Part shown: positions 16,336 to 18,482 of the stretch, one piece after another
Layout: the number at the start of each line of letters is the position of its first letter
Position numbering within the stretch: the first letter of the stretch is position 1
Assembly: GCA_049522565.1 (NCBI GenBank)
Contig: JBEKNT010000097.1
Location: 1 to 18,482, forward strand
Length of the DNA stretch: 18,482 nt
From: JASHVB01 sp049522565
GTDB taxonomy: Bacteria > Pseudomonadota > Alphaproteobacteria > Acetobacterales > Acetobacteraceae
Direction of reading: 5' to 3'
The notes under the pieces: generated by a model
Told to the model about the DNA's origin: nothing
The model's input: the letters and a program-made list of their open reading frames with translations, nothing else
Database searches by the model: none
Program-made: the position numbers and the translations under genes

Positions 16336-16430
16336 AGCAAGCAAGCAGATTCACCACAAAGACACCAAGACACGAAGATTGCGATACTTCGTGTCTTGGT
16401 GTCTTTGTGGTGAATCTGCTTGCTTGCTTC
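16334..16430. repeat. Perfect 44-bp inverted repeat between nuoN and coaX
   Basis: Arms 16334-16377 and 16387-16430 are perfectly complementary over 44 bases around a 9-base loop. The inner part is the CCACAAAGACACC type seen between nuoF and nuoG. The outer part (GAAGCAAGCAAGCAGATTC) is also symmetric here but not in the other copy. As RNA it would be an extremely stable hairpin right at the nuoN stop. There is no run of T after it, so it is not a classic intrinsic terminator, though it could act as a terminator or a 3'-end block. Confidence 0.95.
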
Positions 16431-16449
16431 TAACGCCGTCGAGGCACCC

Positions 16450-17259
16450 ATGCTCCTCGTAGTCGATGCCGGCAACACCAACGTCGTCTTCGCCGTGCAC
16501 GACGACAAGCAGTGGCGCGGCACCTGGCGCGTGAAGACCGAAGCGCAGCGCACCTCCGACGAATACGCCGTCTGGTTGCTCGCCCTGTTCACCCATGTCG
16601 GCCTGAAACCCGCCGACATCTCCGCCGCCGTCATCGGCACCGTCGTTCCCGCCGCGCTGTACCACCTGCGCCGCTGCTGCCGCGACTGGTTCAACGTCGA
16701 GCCGCTGATCGCCCGCTCCACCCTCGACTGGGGGTTCGAGATCAAGGTGGACCGCCCGGCCGAAGTGGGCGCCGACCGCCTGCTGAACGTGCTCGCCGGC
16801 CACCGCCGCTTCGGTGGGCCGCTGATCGTGGTGGATTTCGGCACCGCCACCACGTTCGACGTGGCCGACAAGGACGGTGACTACCTGGGCGGCGTGATCT
16901 GCCCCGGCATCAACCTGTCGATCGAGGCGCTGCACCAGGCCGCCGCGCAGCTTCCGCGCATCGGCATCGCCCGGCCGCAGGCGGTGATCGGCCGCTCCAC
17001 CGTCCCGGCCATGCAGTCCGGCGTCTATTGGGGCTATGTCGCAATGATCGAGGGCCTCGTCGCCCGCATCAAGGCGGAGTACGGCGGCCCGATGAAGGTC
17101 ATCGCCACCGGTGGCCTGGCGCCGTTGTTCTCCGAAGGCACCATGGTCATCGAACAGATCGAGCCCGACCTGACGCTGGAGGGGCTGCGGCTCTTGGCGG
17201 AACGCAACCCCGCCCCCACATTGCCACGCGAGCGCACGCGGCTGATCGACCACGACTAA
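16450..17259 (+). CDS. coaX: Type III pantothenate kinase
   Basis: Phosphorylates pantothenate with ATP, the first step of coenzyme A synthesis; the type III enzyme belongs to the ASKHA fold and is not feedback-inhibited by CoA. The 269-residue product begins MLLVVDAGNTNVVF, with the phosphate-binding DAGNTN at 6-11. It has GADRLLN with the catalytic D109, the second phosphate motif VVDFGTATTFDV (128-138), GGVICPGINLS (147-157) and the adenosine-side ATGGLAPLF (219-227). All are intact, so it should be active. Start ATG 16450 has GAGG at 16441-16444 and gives a normal N-terminus; the longer frame from 16420 comes from the inverted repeat. coaX next to nuoN is typical of alphaproteobacteria, although birA, which I recall usually sitting between them, is not here. 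Confidence 0.96.
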   Translation: MLLVVDAGNTNVVFAVHDDKQWRGTWRVKTEAQRTSDEYAVWLLALFTHVGLKPADISAAVIGTVVPAALYHLRRCCRDWFNVEPLIARSTLDWGFEIKVDRPAEVGADRLLNVLAGHRRFGGPLIVVDFGTATTFDVADKDGDYLGGVICPGINLSIEALHQAAAQLPRIGIARPQAVIGRSTVPAMQSGVYWGYVAMIEGLVARIKAEYGGPMKVIATGGLAPLFSEGTMVIEQIEPDLTLEGLRLLAERNPAPTLPRERTRLIDHD

Positions 17260-17293
17260 ACGCCAGCCTGCCCGGCAGCGTGTTTGCGGCGCA

Positions 17294-17318
17294 GGGCGGC
17301 AAGGCGCAGCGCCTTCCG
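17294..17318 (+). repeat. Half copy of the post-HU palindrome
   Basis: GGGCGGCAAGGCGCAGCG and the following CCTTCCG match the left arm of the element at 498-522, with a few changes. The right arm is missing. It contains a short hairpin of its own (AAGGCG-CAG-CGCCTT, 17301-17315) and lies 35 bases after the coaX stop. The remaining sequence up to 17444 shows no gene, apart from the ribosome binding site of the next one. Confidence 0.5.
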
Positions 17319-17444
17319 TCGTTCCGTGTGCCGGTCAACACGCCGGGCGGGACCGGCCTTTCAGCCAACCGGCGTTTATGGCACTCTGTCGCGGCGCACC
17401 GATCCCATGGGCGCCGCGCACACCCGGCGAAGAGGTTCTGGCCG

Positions 17445-17702
17445 ATGGCAACCGTCCGACGCACCCGGCGCAAGACCGACAAAGTCGCAGCCAGCGCGAC
17501 GGTGGTGCGGCTGCGCAACCGGGCGTCGGCGGGTGAGGCTGTGGTGCGTTCGTTGGCCGGCGCGGTGGATCGGGAGCTTCGCGCCAAGCATGCGGCGGGG
17601 TTGCCCTATTCGACGCTGAACGCCCGGGGCGAGGTCGTGTTCGTCCATCCGGATGGCACCGTGCGAACCGGTCGGGCCGGCGATTCGCCGGCAGTCGCCT
17701 GA
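17445..17702 (+). CDS. Small basic protein, putative partner or antitoxin of the zeta-like kinase
   Basis: An 85-residue protein I do not recognise as a named family. The N-terminal 16 residues are strongly basic (MATVRRTRRKTDK). A helical stretch, GEAVVRSLAGAVDRELRAKHAAG, follows, then the segment LNARGEVVFVHPDGTVRTGR, which looks like a short beta hairpin. ATG 17445 has AAGAGG at 17430-17435 nine bases upstream. Its TGA (17700-17702) overlaps the probable start of the zeta-like gene (CTGA). This tight tandem order, small protein first and kinase second, suggests an antitoxin-toxin pair, but no known antitoxin fold can be shown from sequence alone. It could instead be an unrelated small regulator. 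Gene presence is supported by the ribosome binding site and the overlap. Confidence 0.6.
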   Translation: MATVRRTRRKTDKVAASATVVRLRNRASAGEAVVRSLAGAVDRELRAKHAAGLPYSTLNARGEVVFVHPDGTVRTGRAGDSPAVA

Positions 17703-18313
17703 TCCCTCCCTGGTTCTGGATCGTCGCCGGGCCCAACGGCTCGGGAAAAACCACCCTGGTGCGCTCTGGCGCATTGGCCGCGTTGACCGGTCCGCTGCCG
17801 GAACTCTCGCTCAATCCCGATGACATCGCCCGCTCGCTCCGCGAGCAAATGCCGGCGGCAACCGAGCTTGAGGTGGTGCGCCTGGCGCAGGCGGAGTCGG
17901 ATGGCCTGGTCGATCGGGCGATCCTGGCGCGCCGCTCCTTCCTGGTCGAAACGGTCCTCTCCAGCGACAAGTTTCGCCCGCGCGTGACCGAGGCGCTGGC
18001 CGGAGACTTCCGCTTCGGCCTGGTGTTCGTCACCCTGCGGGCCGCGGCCCTGCACGTTGCCCGCGTCGCCGACCGAGTGGTCGAGGGCGGCCATGATGTG
18101 CCCACCGACCGGGTCTTGGCGCGGCGGGCCCGATCCCACGCCGCTTTCGGCTGGTTCGCGTCGCGAGCGCATCGGGGCTTGCTGATCGACAACACCGGCG
18201 GACCCGATCTTGCCAGCGCCGGGCCCATCCTGGTGGCCGAGAAGCCTGATGGCCGACACGGATGGCAGGTCTATCGCCCCGACATCCATCCCGACCTGAT
18301 GGCTGCGCTCTGA
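17699..18313 (+). CDS. Zeta-toxin-like P-loop kinase with non-standard start
   Basis: P-loop NTPase of the zeta-toxin / predicted ABC-type ATPase (COG4185-like) kind. Zeta toxins phosphorylate UDP-N-acetylglucosamine; that activity is not established for this branch. Read from CTG 17699 the product has 204 residues. Walker A GPNGSGKTT is at 11-19, preceded by the hydrophobic strand WFWIVA. Then come NPDDIARSLREQ, the ETVLSSDKFRPRV segment typical of this family, FVTLRAAALHVARVADRV, VPTDRVLARRARSH (lid-like arginines) and LLIDNTGGP. The frame is open from 17537, yet it holds no ATG, GTG or TTG before GTG 17759, which lies after Walker A. A start at CTG 17699, overlapping the upstream stop as CTGA, is therefore the likeliest reading. 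ATC at 17702, a frameshift or a decayed gene are the alternatives. No clear ribosome binding site precedes CTG, so translation would be coupled. Confidence 0.7.
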   Translation: MIPPWFWIVAGPNGSGKTTLVRSGALAALTGPLPELSLNPDDIARSLREQMPAATELEVVRLAQAESDGLVDRAILARRSFLVETVLSSDKFRPRVTEALAGDFRFGLVFVTLRAAALHVARVADRVVEGGHDVPTDRVLARRARSHAAFGWFASRAHRGLLIDNTGGPDLASAGPILVAEKPDGRHGWQVYRPDIHPDLMAAL

Positions 18314-18357
18314 GCGCCCGAACGACTGACTCTCGGCTGGTTCGCACGGCCCGCTCC

Positions 18358-18374
18358 AACCGTCATGGCCGGGC
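18358..18374 (+). repeat. Truncated copy of the GCCGGGCTTGACCCGG repeat
   Basis: AACCGTCATGGCCGGGCT matches the start of the dispersed repeat at 12906 and 14793, then breaks off at about 18374 into unrelated sequence (CGTATGAGGG). The final stretch 18314-18482 holds no gene I can support. It contains a T6 run at 18403-18408 without a convincing stem. Confidence 0.55.
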
Positions 18375-18482
18375 TCGTATGAGGGTTTCCCTGTCAAGCG
18401 GCTTTTTTGGGTCGGATGGACAAAATCCAGTTCCACCGTGTGTTCATCCTTCTTATCGAGCGAATCCGGTGCCTTGCTTGGG

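Noticed and set aside
16378..16440. Classic intrinsic terminator after nuoN
   Set aside because: The hairpin is perfect but no run of T follows it, so it is annotated as a repeat with only a possible termination role.
17690..17715. A programmed -1 frameshift joining the small protein and the zeta-like kinase
   Set aside because: The frames would fit a -1 shift, but no slippery heptamer or downstream stimulator is visible at the overlap. A CTG start by translational coupling is simpler.

Overview
The window is GC-rich bacterial chromosome. Its backbone is the complete fourteen-gene nuo operon for the proton-pumping NADH:quinone oxidoreductase (respiratory complex I), all on the + strand in the order nuoA-B-C-D-E-F-G-H-I-J-K-L-M-N. 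Separate nuoC and nuoD, the HU / tRNA-Val / tRNA-Asp genes just upstream and a coaX just downstream point to an alphaproteobacterium, most likely Rhodospirillales (perhaps Acetobacteraceae). That placement is inference from gene order and protein character; no database was searched.

Layout. 1-182: repeat debris and a probable promoter. 183-455: HU DNA-binding protein. 479-570: a large palindrome, possibly the HU terminator. 581-655: tRNA-Val(TAC). 666-727: small repeat. 809-837: promoter for tRNA-Asp(GTC) at 854-930. 1080-16335: nuoA to nuoN. 16450-17259: type III pantothenate kinase (coaX). 17445-18313: a two-gene unit, a small basic protein followed by a zeta-toxin-like P-loop kinase. 18314-18482: no gene seen, only a truncated dispersed repeat.

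How the genes work together. NuoE, F and G form the NADH-oxidising module (FMN and Fe-S clusters N1a, N3, N1b, N4, N5). NuoB, C, D and I carry electrons to the quinone site (N6a, N6b, N2). NuoA, H, J and K form the membrane heel, and NuoL, M and N are the antiporter-like proton channels. Every cluster ligand and key membrane acidic residue I looked for is present, so the complex should be functional.

The unusual part is between the genes. nuoA to nuoF are packed tightly, with overlaps or gaps of at most a few bases. From nuoF onwards most junctions carry palindromic or tandem repeats of several unrelated families. Three places deserve a second look. (1) The nuoL-nuoM gap is a long inverted repeat made of 21-bp tandem units. 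It stays open as a 90-codon frame whose stop overlaps the nuoM start. (2) nuoM itself is extended by about 107 codons made of a 30-bp minisatellite followed by the same dispersed repeat. (3) The zeta-like kinase at the right end has its Walker A motif upstream of every ATG, GTG or TTG in frame, so it must start at a non-standard codon (CTG overlapping the upstream stop), be made by frameshifting, or be damaged. I found no CRISPR array, phage or complete insertion sequence.
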